DNA of 12,714 nucleotides from DASTQL01 sp035761805 (GTDB lineage Bacteria > Actinomycetota > Actinomycetes > Jiangellales > Jiangellaceae), in contig DASTQL010000044.1 of the NCBI GenBank assembly GCA_035761805.1, forward strand, positions 1 to 12,714, read 5' to 3'. The translations under genes were made by a program, and so were the position numbers. A model generated the notes under the pieces. It saw only the letters and a program-made list of their open reading frames with translations. It was not told where the DNA came from and did no database searches. Shown here one piece after another: positions 7,501-12,714 of the stretch (position 1 is the stretch's first letter; every line of letters begins with the position of its first letter).

Positions 7501-7563
7501 GTCAGCCGTCGGGTGGTCCAGGTCACGCGGCGGGGCGCTGGCGTCACACGGCAAGTCACACGG
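7501..7563 (+). repeat. GTCAC(A/G)CGG direct-repeat array, candidate regulator site
   Basis: GTCACGCGG (7522-7530), GTCACACGG (7543-7551) and GTCACACGG (7555-7563) run in the same direction. A weaker relative, GTCAGCCGT, is at 7501-7509. Start-to-start spacings are 21, 21 and 12 bases, i.e. near two, two and one helical turns. The array ends 38 bases before ATG 7602. SARP-type regulators are known to bind directly repeated heptamers on one DNA face, and a SARP gene lies just downstream, so an autoregulatory site is possible; this link is inference. Confidence 0.4.
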
Positions 7564-7601
7564 GACGGGGTGAGGGTGCAGGCAGCCGAGAGGAGACCCC
7601 G

Positions 7602-7940
7602 ATGTCCGTCACCACCCTGTCCCGAGTCCTTGCCGACCTGGGCTACCACCTGGCCGAGCACGAGCCGGCCGCCTGCCAGGCCGCCCTCACCATCGCCGCC
7701 CAGGCGGCTGCTCCCTTCGCTCCTGGCGCCGCCGCGGCGTTGGCTGACTCCCGTGCTCCCGGCGTCGTCCGGGGCCGCGCCCTGGCCGTCGCATCGCGGG
7801 CACTGGTCCGCGAGCTGTCGGACGAGGGCGCCGAGCGCCTGGCTGTGTCACTGGCGCAGTGCCTCAGCTCGCCGACATTGCTCCGCGAGGCGCCCGTCGC
7901 GACCGCCTCGCGGCCGGTCCACCAGCTGCGGGTCGCCTAG
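7602..7940 (+). CDS. Small alanine-rich protein of unknown function
   Basis: The 112-residue product is about a quarter alanine, looks all-helical and has no signal peptide or clear membrane span; the alanine-rich stretch at about residues 28-47 is only mildly hydrophobic. I do not recognise a family. The start is well supported: GAGAGGAGA (7588-7596) lies five bases before ATG 7602. An in-frame ATG at 7494 would add a Gly/Arg-rich extension that crosses the direct-repeat array and is unlikely. The gene lies 32 bases upstream of the SARP regulator on the same strand, so the two may be co-transcribed and the small protein may be a partner or modulator of the regulator; this is only inferred from position. 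Confidence 0.7.
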   Translation: MSVTTLSRVLADLGYHLAEHEPAACQAALTIAAQAAAPFAPGAAAALADSRAPGVVRGRALAVASRALVRELSDEGAERLAVSLAQCLSSPTLLREAPVATASRPVHQLRVA

Positions 7941-7943
7941 TCT
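7938..7943 (+). promoter_or_regulatory. Weak candidate -10 for the SARP gene
   Basis: TAGTCT fits TAnnnT and overlaps the stop codon of the small protein. It lies 29 bases before ATG 7973, leaving room for a short leader with the GGGAGAG ribosome site. No good -35 is visible. Confidence 0.2.
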
Positions 7944-7972
7944 GGGAGCGGACCGCAGCCCTGGGAGAGTGG

Positions 7973-9679
7973 ATGGCGCTGCAGATCGCGCTGGTCGGGC
8001 CTCCCCGCATCCTGGTGGACGGGGAGCGCCGCGTCCCACGCGGACGGAAGGCGTGGGCGGTGCTCGCGCGCGTCCTGCTGTCCGAGCGGCCGCAGAGCCG
8101 CCGCCACCTGGCCGGGGAGCTCTTCCCCGACGCCGACGACCCGTCCGGGGCGTTGCGCTGGACCCTCGCCGAGCTGCGGCGCGCCCTGGGGGTGCCCTCG
8201 GCGCTCCGCGGCGACCCGGTCCACGCCGGCCTTCCGGCGGACGCCGAGGTCGACGTCCTGCTCTACCGGGCCGGTCGACGGATCATGCTCGACGTCCCGG
8301 GAGGCTCTCTCCTGCAGGGCGCGGAGCCGACCGGGTCGCCGGAGTTCGACTCTTGGCTGCTGGTCGAGCGGCAGCGAGTCGCCGGCTGGGTGGACGCGGC
8401 GCTCCGGGAGGCCGTCCTCCATGCCCTCGCGCTCCGCGACCTCGACCGGGCGATCTCGCTGGCTCGGGAGGCCGTCTCCCGCGACCCCTTGGACGAGGCG
8501 CGGCACGTCCTTCTCGTCCGCGCGCTCGCCGAGGCCGGTCAGGTGGCAGCCGCCCGCGACCAGGTCTCGGCGGCGGAGCGTCTCCTGGCGGCCGAGCTGG
8601 GCCGACCTTCCTCGGCGTCCCTGCGCAGTGCCGCCCGGACGAGGGCGGACCAGCCGGCCCTCGGGGTCACGCCTCGAGCGGCCGCAGCCTCCTCCCTGAC
8701 AGCCGGGAAGGCCGCGCTCCAGGCGGGTGCCGTCGACGCCGGGATCGAGTGTCTCCGCCGCGCCGTGGTCGCCGCGGAGAACGCAGGCGACCCCGACCTG
8801 CACGCCTCGACGTTGCTGTCGCTCGGGTCGGCCCTGGTGCACGCGGTCCGGGGGCACGACGACGAGGGTTCGGTCCTGCTGCATCAGGCCTTGGTCGTGG
8901 CTCGCGAGCGCGGCGAGTCCCACGTCGTCGCCCAGGCGCTGGCCGAGCTCGGCTACGTCGACGCCGTGGCCGGCAGGCGGGCACCGGCCGACACGCGGTT
9001 GCGGGAGGCCCTCAGCTGGGCCGAGGACGACCCTGCCCTGCTCGCCCGGATCAACGGGACCGCCGGGATGAACCTGACCGACTGGAATCGACTCCCGGAG
9101 GCAGAGGAGCGGCTCGTCGAGTCGGTCGACCTGGCCCGGGAGGCCGGCCGGCTCCGCCAGGTCGTGTGGTCCTCGGCCGCGCTCGGTCGGGCCCGGTGGC
9201 TGTGCGGCGACGCCGCGGGCGCGCGACGGGCCCTGGACGAGAGCATCGCCGGAGTCACCGAGACCGGCTGGATGGCTTACCGCCCCTGGCCGCTGGCCCA
9301 GCGCGGCGAGCTGGACCTTGCCGCCGGCCGCGACCCCGCTGAGGTGGCCGCGGAGATGGAGGAGGCGTTCGCCTTCAGCTGCCAGCTCGGAGACCCGTGC
9401 TGGGAGGGTGCGACCGGTCGCGTCCTCGCCCTCGCCCTCGACGCCGCCGACGACGGCGGCGCGCTGGCCTGGGCCGCCGAGGCGCGGCGGCACGCCACCC
9501 GCTTGCTCGACCGCTACGCCTGGATGTACGGCTGGGCGCTGGTCACCGAGGCGGAGATCGCGCAACGGCACGGCGAGGACCACGCAGCCCGGACGGCTGC
9601 AACCTCCGCCCGCGACCTCGGTGCCCGGGCCGAGCTCCCGGCAGTACTCTCACGGGCCTTGGCCGTCCTGGCCGGGTGA
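7973..9679 (+). CDS. SARP/BTAD-domain transcriptional regulator with C-terminal helical repeats
   Basis: The product (568 residues) starts with an OmpR-like winged helix (about 1-95: IALVGPPRILVDGERRVPRG, then KAWAVLARVLLS...RRHLAGELFPD and LRWTLAELRRALG). A BTAD-type helical domain follows (about 125-225: FDSWLLVERQRVAGWVDAAL, SREAVSRDPLDEARHVLLVR-like repeats, AARDQVSAAERLLAAELG). Residues 240-568 are alanine-rich helix pairs of TPR type. There is no Walker A motif, so it lacks the NTPase domain of AfsR-type proteins. Such regulators activate neighbouring genes from direct-repeat sites. ATG 7973 has GGGAGAG just before it and opens directly into the winged helix; an in-frame upstream ATG at 7859 would overlap the small protein in another frame. 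It lies 32 bases after the small alanine-rich gene. The signal sensed by the repeat domain is unknown. Confidence 0.85.
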   Translation: MALQIALVGPPRILVDGERRVPRGRKAWAVLARVLLSERPQSRRHLAGELFPDADDPSGALRWTLAELRRALGVPSALRGDPVHAGLPADAEVDVLLYRAGRRIMLDVPGGSLLQGAEPTGSPEFDSWLLVERQRVAGWVDAALREAVLHALALRDLDRAISLAREAVSRDPLDEARHVLLVRALAEAGQVAAARDQVSAAERLLAAELGRPSSASLRSAARTRADQPALGVTPRAAAASSLTAGKAALQAGAVDAGIECLRRAVVAAENAGDPDLHASTLLSLGSALVHAVRGHDDEGSVLLHQALVVARERGESHVVAQALAELGYVDAVAGRRAPADTRLREALSWAEDDPALLARINGTAGMNLTDWNRLPEAEERLVESVDLAREAGRLRQVVWSSAALGRARWLCGDAAGARRALDESIAGVTETGWMAYRPWPLAQRGELDLAAGRDPAEVAAEMEEAFAFSCQLGDPCWEGATGRVLALALDAADDGGALAWAAEARRHATRLLDRYAWMYGWALVTEAEIAQRHGEDHAARTAATSARDLGARAELPAVLSRALAVLAG

Positions 9680-9688
9680 CGCCGGCGG

Positions 9689-9711
9689 GCCGCCCGCGGA
9701 CACCGGGCGGC
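9689..9711 (+). terminator. Hairpin between SARP and HTH_42 genes
   Basis: GCCGCCCG (9689-9696) and CGGGCGGC (9704-9711) form a perfect 8-bp stem with a seven-base loop. It begins nine bases after the SARP stop and ends just before the GAGGA ribosome site of the next gene. It may terminate or attenuate readthrough, or only limit translation of the downstream gene. Confidence 0.45.
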
Positions 9712-9728
9712 GATGCGAGGATCACCGG

Positions 9729-10910
9729 GTGCGCACCGTCGACCTCCACGAGCGTCGCGCTCGGCTGGCCCGGCGCCACCGCCTGGTCCCACCGCACCGG
9801 GCACGCGACGTCGTGGACGCCGCGACCAGCCTCGTGGCCCTGCACGGGACGGATCCCGCGACGGTGTACCTCTCGGCCCGGTCCCGCGTCGAGGACATGG
9901 CGGTGGAGGACATGGAGCGCGCGCTGTATGTCGACCGCTCGCTGGTCAAGCATCTGGCCATGCGCCGCACCCTGTGGGTGCTCCCGCGGGAGGCGCTGGC
10001 CTCTGCACAGGCCGGTGCCAGTCTCCGCGTCGCGGACCGCGAGCGGCGCCGGCTCGTCGCCGACGTCGAACGGGCCGGGCTGCACCGCGACGGCACCGGC
10101 TGGTTGGCGGCTGCCGGCGAGCAGGTGCTGACCGTGCTGTCCGACCGGCGCGAGGCGTCGTGGGCCGACCTGCGCGCGGCCGTCCCGCTGCTGGAGGGCT
10201 CCATCACGTACGGGGAGGGGAAGTCGTGGGGCGGACAGTCGCCCGTGGGGCCCAGGGTGCTGTGGGTCCTGTCCGCGGAGGGGCGGATCGTGCGAGCCAC
10301 GAACGACGGAGCCTGGACCGTGGCGCGGCACCGGTGGGCGACGACGGAGTCTTGGCTCGGCGAGGCCATCCGGCAACGGACCGAGGCGGAGGGCGTTGCC
10401 GACCTCGTTCAGCGGTGGCTGCGAGCCTTCGGGCCGGGAACCGAGGCGGACCTCAAGTGGTGGCTCGGAACGACGCTGACGGCCGTACGCCGTGCCCTGG
10501 CCGACGTCCACGCGGTCGAGGTGGACCTGGACGGACGCACCGGCTACCTCGCACCCGACGACCTCGAGCCCGTGGCTCCGGCGGATCCGTGGGCCGCGCT
10601 GCTCCCACCCCTCGACCCCACGACGATGGGCTGGTACGAGCGGGAGTGGTACCTCGGGGCGCACCGGTCACAGGTCTTCGACAGCACCGGGAACGCCGGG
10701 CCCACCGCATGGTGGGACGGGAGGGTCGTGGGCGGCTGGCGGATCGGAGAATCAGGAGAGGTGGTCGTGCAGCTCCTCGAGGACGTCGGCCGGGACGGGC
10801 GCGACGCCCTCGAGGGAGAGGCAGGCCGCCTGACGGCATGGCTGGCCGGTGTCCGCGTGCTGCCGCGGTTCCCGTCCCCCCTGTCGGAGTCGCCGTCTGC
10901 GAAGACCTGA
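9729..10910 (+). CDS. Winged-helix DNA-binding protein of the HTH_42 (AlkZ/YcaQ-like) superfamily
   Basis: The product (393 residues) belongs to the HTH_42 superfamily, which includes the DNA glycosylases AlkZ and YcaQ/AlkX that remove bulky or crosslinked alkylated bases. Family blocks are MRRTLWVLPREAL (78-90), SPVGPRVLWVLSAEGRIVR in the middle, LRAFGPGTEADLKWWLG, LPPLDPTTMGWYEREWYLG, and the terminal GNAGPTAWWDGRVVGGW. Characterised glycosylases carry a Gln-x-Gln or Gln-x-Asp motif near residue 37-45; here the matching site reads LVALHGTDP, giving His39-x-Thr41. This protein may therefore have another activity or be non-catalytic. GTG 9729 is chosen because GAGGA (9717-9721) precedes it by seven bases and the family match begins at once; the frame is open further upstream inside the SARP gene, which is a shadow. 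Confidence 0.85.
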   Translation: MRTVDLHERRARLARRHRLVPPHRARDVVDAATSLVALHGTDPATVYLSARSRVEDMAVEDMERALYVDRSLVKHLAMRRTLWVLPREALASAQAGASLRVADRERRRLVADVERAGLHRDGTGWLAAAGEQVLTVLSDRREASWADLRAAVPLLEGSITYGEGKSWGGQSPVGPRVLWVLSAEGRIVRATNDGAWTVARHRWATTESWLGEAIRQRTEAEGVADLVQRWLRAFGPGTEADLKWWLGTTLTAVRRALADVHAVEVDLDGRTGYLAPDDLEPVAPADPWAALLPPLDPTTMGWYEREWYLGAHRSQVFDSTGNAGPTAWWDGRVVGGWRIGESGEVVVQLLEDVGRDGRDALEGEAGRLTAWLAGVRVLPRFPSPLSESPSAKT

Positions 10911-10934
10911 CCACGGACACGAGAGGACCCCACG

Positions 10935-11210
10935 ATGCTCATCCCCATCATCGGTCTGCCCCCGCACGTCATCGGCTTCGACTCACCCACTGGAAGAAGC
11001 TCGACCGATCTCGAGTGGATGCGGCACGTCGCCCAGCTCATCGGGTGGATGACCCCAGGCGAGCTCGAGCACTTCACACTCGCCGAACGCGATGCCGCCG
11101 TCGCCTGCCGGGCGAAGAGGACGGCCACGACCAGGACAGGACCCGAGCCACCAGGAGGCCCCGCATGTCTTACCCACCCGTGCGATACACCGGTGACGTC
11201 GGGGCGGTGA
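10935..11210 (+). pseudogene. Degenerate SpoIIAA-like (STAS-type) gene with internal deletions
   Basis: A 91-residue frame opens at ATG 10935 behind a good ribosome site (GAGAGGA, 10921-10927). Its start, MLIPIIGLPPHVIGFD, resembles the first strands of SpoIIAA-like proteins. Residues 25-57 (TDLEWMRHVAQLIGWMTPGE, then LEHFTLAERDAAVA) resemble the end of that family. About 60 residues that normally lie between are missing. Another piece of the family, LTHWKKLDR, can be read at 10982-11008 in a different frame (10988 in phase with the cupin gene), directly before TDLEWM. This suggests two deletions that together restore the frame. After AVA the product becomes Arg/Thr-rich and runs 46 bases into the cupin gene, so the native end is also lost. 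A short expressed protein cannot be excluded. The family match is from memory of its consensus. Confidence 0.6.
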
Positions 11211-11662
11211 GCGCCACGTACCGGCCCGCCGACACCCCGCCGGACCTGGTGACGGCGCGCAACCGGGTCGGCTACGTGGCCACGGGTGCGTCGACCAACG
11301 GTGAGTTCGGGCTCTACCGCTGGACCATGGAGCCGCGGTCGGGCGGTGCCGAGCCGCACTACCACCGCACCATCTCGGAGTCGTTCTTCGTCCTCTCCGG
11401 CCATGTCCGGCTCTACGACGGACGGACCTGGGTCGAGGGCTCCGCCGGCGACTTCCTGCATGTGCCGGTCGGAGGCGTCCACGCCTTCTCCAACGACACC
11501 GATGCGGCTGCGGACATGCTGATCCTCTTCACGCCGGGAGCCCCACGCGAGGCGTACTTCGAGGCCTTGGCCGAGATGGCCGCCTCCGGGCGGAGGCTGA
11601 CCGGTGACGAGCTGGTGGCCTTCCTCGCCCAGCACGACCAGTACCAGGTGAGCACGGCCTGA
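11165..11662 (+). CDS. Single-domain cupin protein
   Basis: The product (165 residues) is a small cytoplasmic cupin, a beta-barrel that usually holds a metal ion. Motif 1 is PHYHRTISESFFVLSG (64-79), with H65, H67 and E72. Motif 2 is GDFLHVPVGGVHAFSN (95-110), with H106. All four usual metal ligands are present. A short helical tail follows from about residue 128 (REAYFEALAEMAASG). ATG 11165 has a perfect AGGAGG (11153-11158) six bases upstream. The start overlaps the end of the damaged SpoIIAA-like frame. Such proteins range from isomerases and dioxygenases to ligand-binding proteins; the sequence does not tell which. The gene is intact, unlike its two flanking neighbours. Confidence 0.88.
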   Translation: MSYPPVRYTGDVGAVSATYRPADTPPDLVTARNRVGYVATGASTNGEFGLYRWTMEPRSGGAEPHYHRTISESFFVLSGHVRLYDGRTWVEGSAGDFLHVPVGGVHAFSNDTDAAADMLILFTPGAPREAYFEALAEMAASGRRLTGDELVAFLAQHDQYQVSTA

Positions 11663-12058
11663 CGCCGCGAGAGGCAGCGCCAGCATGAAGCCGATCATCC
11701 CGGGCATCGCGAGGGCAGCGGCGCCCCACATGGTGGCGGTCATGTGCTCCGAGACGGCGGCCGTAGCGTCGACCCCGTAGAGCTGGCCGATCGCGGAGTC
11801 GTAGAAGTCGACCATCAGCAGCCCCGGCAGCGTCGTGATCCCGACGAAACCGAGCAGGGCTGCCACGTTCGCCATCCACGCGCCCTTGCCCCCGTACGTA
11901 GGCGGCGAGCAGGAGGGCGGGGGCGACCCAGAACGAGTACGACCAGTGGAAGCCCAGCGACTTCCACTGCAGGGGGTCGGGCTCCGCAGCGTAGATCTCC
12001 CACATCTCCCAACCCGCGCATCTCCTCCACCGGATCGGTCGCGTCGGCGATTCCGCCC
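11663..12058 (-). pseudogene. Frameshifted, C-terminally truncated membrane protein gene
   Basis: Two minus-strand frames join into one membrane protein. From 12005 the product reads MWEIYAAEPDPLQWKSLGFH, then a first hydrophobic span (WSYSFWVAPALLLAAYVRG). At the C5 run 11889-11893 (G5 on the minus strand) the frame is lost; removing one base gives YVRGKGAWMANVAALLGFVG and continues through two more spans (LLGFVGITTLPGLLM, then MWGAAALAMPGMIGFMLALP). A second likely one-base shift is near 12008-12015 (minus GGGTTGGG), since DATDPVEEMRG upstream joins GWEMWEIY if one T is removed. There is no stop codon after the last span: the frame simply runs on as antisense of the cupin gene, so the 3' end is missing. 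I do not recognise a named family. It lies directly downstream of the response regulator. Confidence 0.65.
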
Positions 12059-12714
12059 TCAGTCGTGCGACGGATCTCCAAGCGCCTGGCGCTCACCCGC
12101 GACGACGACACCGTTCTCGTACGCGAAGATCACGGCCTGCACGCGGTCGCGGAGGCCGAGCTTCGAGAGCACGTTGCTGACGTGGGTCTTGGTCGTCGCC
12201 TCGGACACGAAGAGCCGTTCCGAGATGTCCAGGTTCGACAGCCCTCGCGCGAGCAGGCCGAGCACCTCGACCTCGCGGGGGGTGATGAGCGCCAGGGACG
12301 GGTCGGGGCCAAGGGCCGGGGGAGCAGGCCGTCGCAGGAAGGCGTCGATGACCCGCCTGGTCACCCCCGGGGCCAGCAGGGAGTCGCCGGAGGCCACGAC
12401 GCGCACGGCGGCCGCCAGCTCCTCCGCCGGGGCGTCCTTCAGCAGGAAGCCCGAGGCCCCGGCGCGCAGCGCCTCGAAGACGTACTCGTCGAGGTTGAAC
12501 GTCGTGAGGACGAGCACGCGCGCCGAGTCGTCGGCAGCCAGGATCCGCCGAGTGGCCTCGAGCCCGTCGAGCACCGGCATCCGGATGTCCATGAGGGTCA
12601 CGTCGGGGCGCAGGCGCAGCGCGACCTCGACCGCCTCCTCCCTATTGGCCGCCTCGCCGACGATCTCGAGGTCGGGCTCGCCCTCGAGCAGCGACCGGAA
12701 GCCCGCCCGGACCA
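12059..12714 (-). CDS. NarL/FixJ-family response regulator (5' end cut by window)
   Basis: The visible 217 residues begin inside the receiver domain (VRAGFRSLLEGEPDLEIVGE) and run to the natural stop. The phosphoacceptor is the Asp of TLMDIRMPVLDG (visible residue 42; codon 12587-12589). The switch Thr lies in VLVLTTFN and the conserved Lys in GFLLKDAP. The C-terminal LuxR-type HTH is complete (ITPREVEVLGLLARGLSN, then LDISERLFVSEATTKTHVSN and VLSKLGLRDRVQAV). The receiver is phosphorylated by a sensor histidine kinase, most likely encoded just beyond the right edge on the same strand. The first strand with the acidic pair lies outside the window. A GTG at 12601 is an internal Val codon, not the start. 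The broken membrane gene follows directly and may have been its co-transcribed target. Confidence 0.94.
   Translation of the reverse strand, partial: VRAGFRSLLEGEPDLEIVGEAANREEAVEVALRLRPDVTLMDIRMPVLDGLEATRRILAADDSARVLVLTTFNLDEYVFEALRAGASGFLLKDAPAEELAAAVRVVASGDSLLAPGVTRRVIDAFLRRPAPPALGPDPSLALITPREVEVLGLLARGLSNLDISERLFVSEATTKTHVSNVLSKLGLRDRVQAVIFAYENGVVVAGERQALGDPSHD

Larger units (their letters stand above)
7260..7601. other. Regulatory gap before the small-ORF/SARP unit
   Basis: These 342 bases carry no gene I can support; open frames on both strands give Arg/Pro-rich products without domains. Besides the hairpin at 7286-7306, the gap holds a perfect 12-bp palindrome CCGTCCGGACGG (7385-7396), a perfect 10-bp palindrome GGCACGTGCC (7435-7444), and an array of GTCAC(A/G)CGG direct repeats (7501-7563). 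I could not find a convincing -35/-10 pair before ATG 7602. The density of symmetric and repeated elements suggests an operator region. Confidence 0.5.

Noticed and set aside
7297..9342. Plus-strand open frame of 681 codons overlapping the small protein and SARP genes
   Set aside because: It is an out-of-frame Arg/Pro/Gly-rich translation of the SARP gene, which has clear domain matches in its own frame.
7937..9583. Minus-strand open frame of 548 codons opposite the SARP gene
   Set aside because: Antisense shadow with low-complexity composition and no domain.
9318..9728. Upstream extension of the HTH_42 reading frame
   Set aside because: It overlaps the SARP gene and is Arg/Pro/Ser-rich; the family match begins at GTG 9729 with a good ribosome site.
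10544..11660. Minus-strand continuation of the broken membrane gene frame across the cupin and HTH_42 genes
   Set aside because: After 11663 the translation loses hydrophobic character and becomes an antisense shadow of the cupin gene.
1..12714. CRISPR arrays, tRNA or rRNA genes, insertion-sequence ends, phage or defence genes
   Set aside because: I looked for regular spaced repeats, cloverleaf arms, transposase motifs and terminal inverted repeats and saw none.

Overview
The window is a very GC-rich stretch with dense, mostly co-directional genes, GTG and ATG starts, and protein families typical of Actinobacteria: a large ATPase-LuxR regulator, a SARP/BTAD regulator, an AlkZ-like winged-helix protein, an LldD2-type lactate dehydrogenase and a NarL-type response regulator. 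The LldD protein resembles mycobacterial LldD2 along its whole length as I recall that sequence. I would place the organism among high-GC soil or marine Actinobacteria (Nocardioides-like or a relative), but the genus cannot be fixed from this sequence.

Layout. Positions 1-2309 (+) hold the 3' part of a large ATPase-type LuxR regulator. A gene-free gap of about 515 bp with hairpins follows. A membrane-bound class III nucleotide cyclase lies on the minus strand (2825-4075), divergent from a three-gene plus-strand operon: FMN-dependent alpha-hydroxyacid (lactate) dehydrogenase (4224-5447), acetamidase/formamidase-family amide hydrolase (5457-6464) and SDR oxidoreductase (6501-7259). A 342 bp regulatory gap containing palindromes and GTCACrCGG direct repeats leads to a small alanine-rich protein of unknown function (7602-7940) and a SARP/BTAD regulator with a helical repeat tail (7973-9679). 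Next come a winged-helix HTH_42 protein related to AlkZ/YcaQ (9729-10910), a damaged SpoIIAA-like gene (10935-11210) and a cupin protein (11165-11662). On the minus strand at the right edge are a frameshifted, truncated membrane-protein gene (11663-12058) and the 3' part of a NarL/FixJ response regulator (12059-12714).

How it fits together. The central operon looks like a small catabolic module in which amide hydrolysis and hydroxyacid oxidation could be consecutive steps; its substrate is unknown. Three genes (cyclase, lldD-like, amidase-like) carry a TAnnnT-like -10 hexamer ending exactly six bases before the start codon and have weak or no Shine-Dalgarno, which suggests leaderless transcription. 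The right-hand 1.1 kb (10911-12058) is a zone of gene decay with two damaged genes around an intact cupin gene.

I see no CRISPR array, tRNA, rRNA, insertion sequence, phage gene or defence system, and nothing that is convincingly a wholly new system. The most useful oddities are the unusual three-enzyme operon, the repeat array before the SARP unit, the altered active-site residues in the cyclase and the HTH_42 protein, and the two damaged genes.
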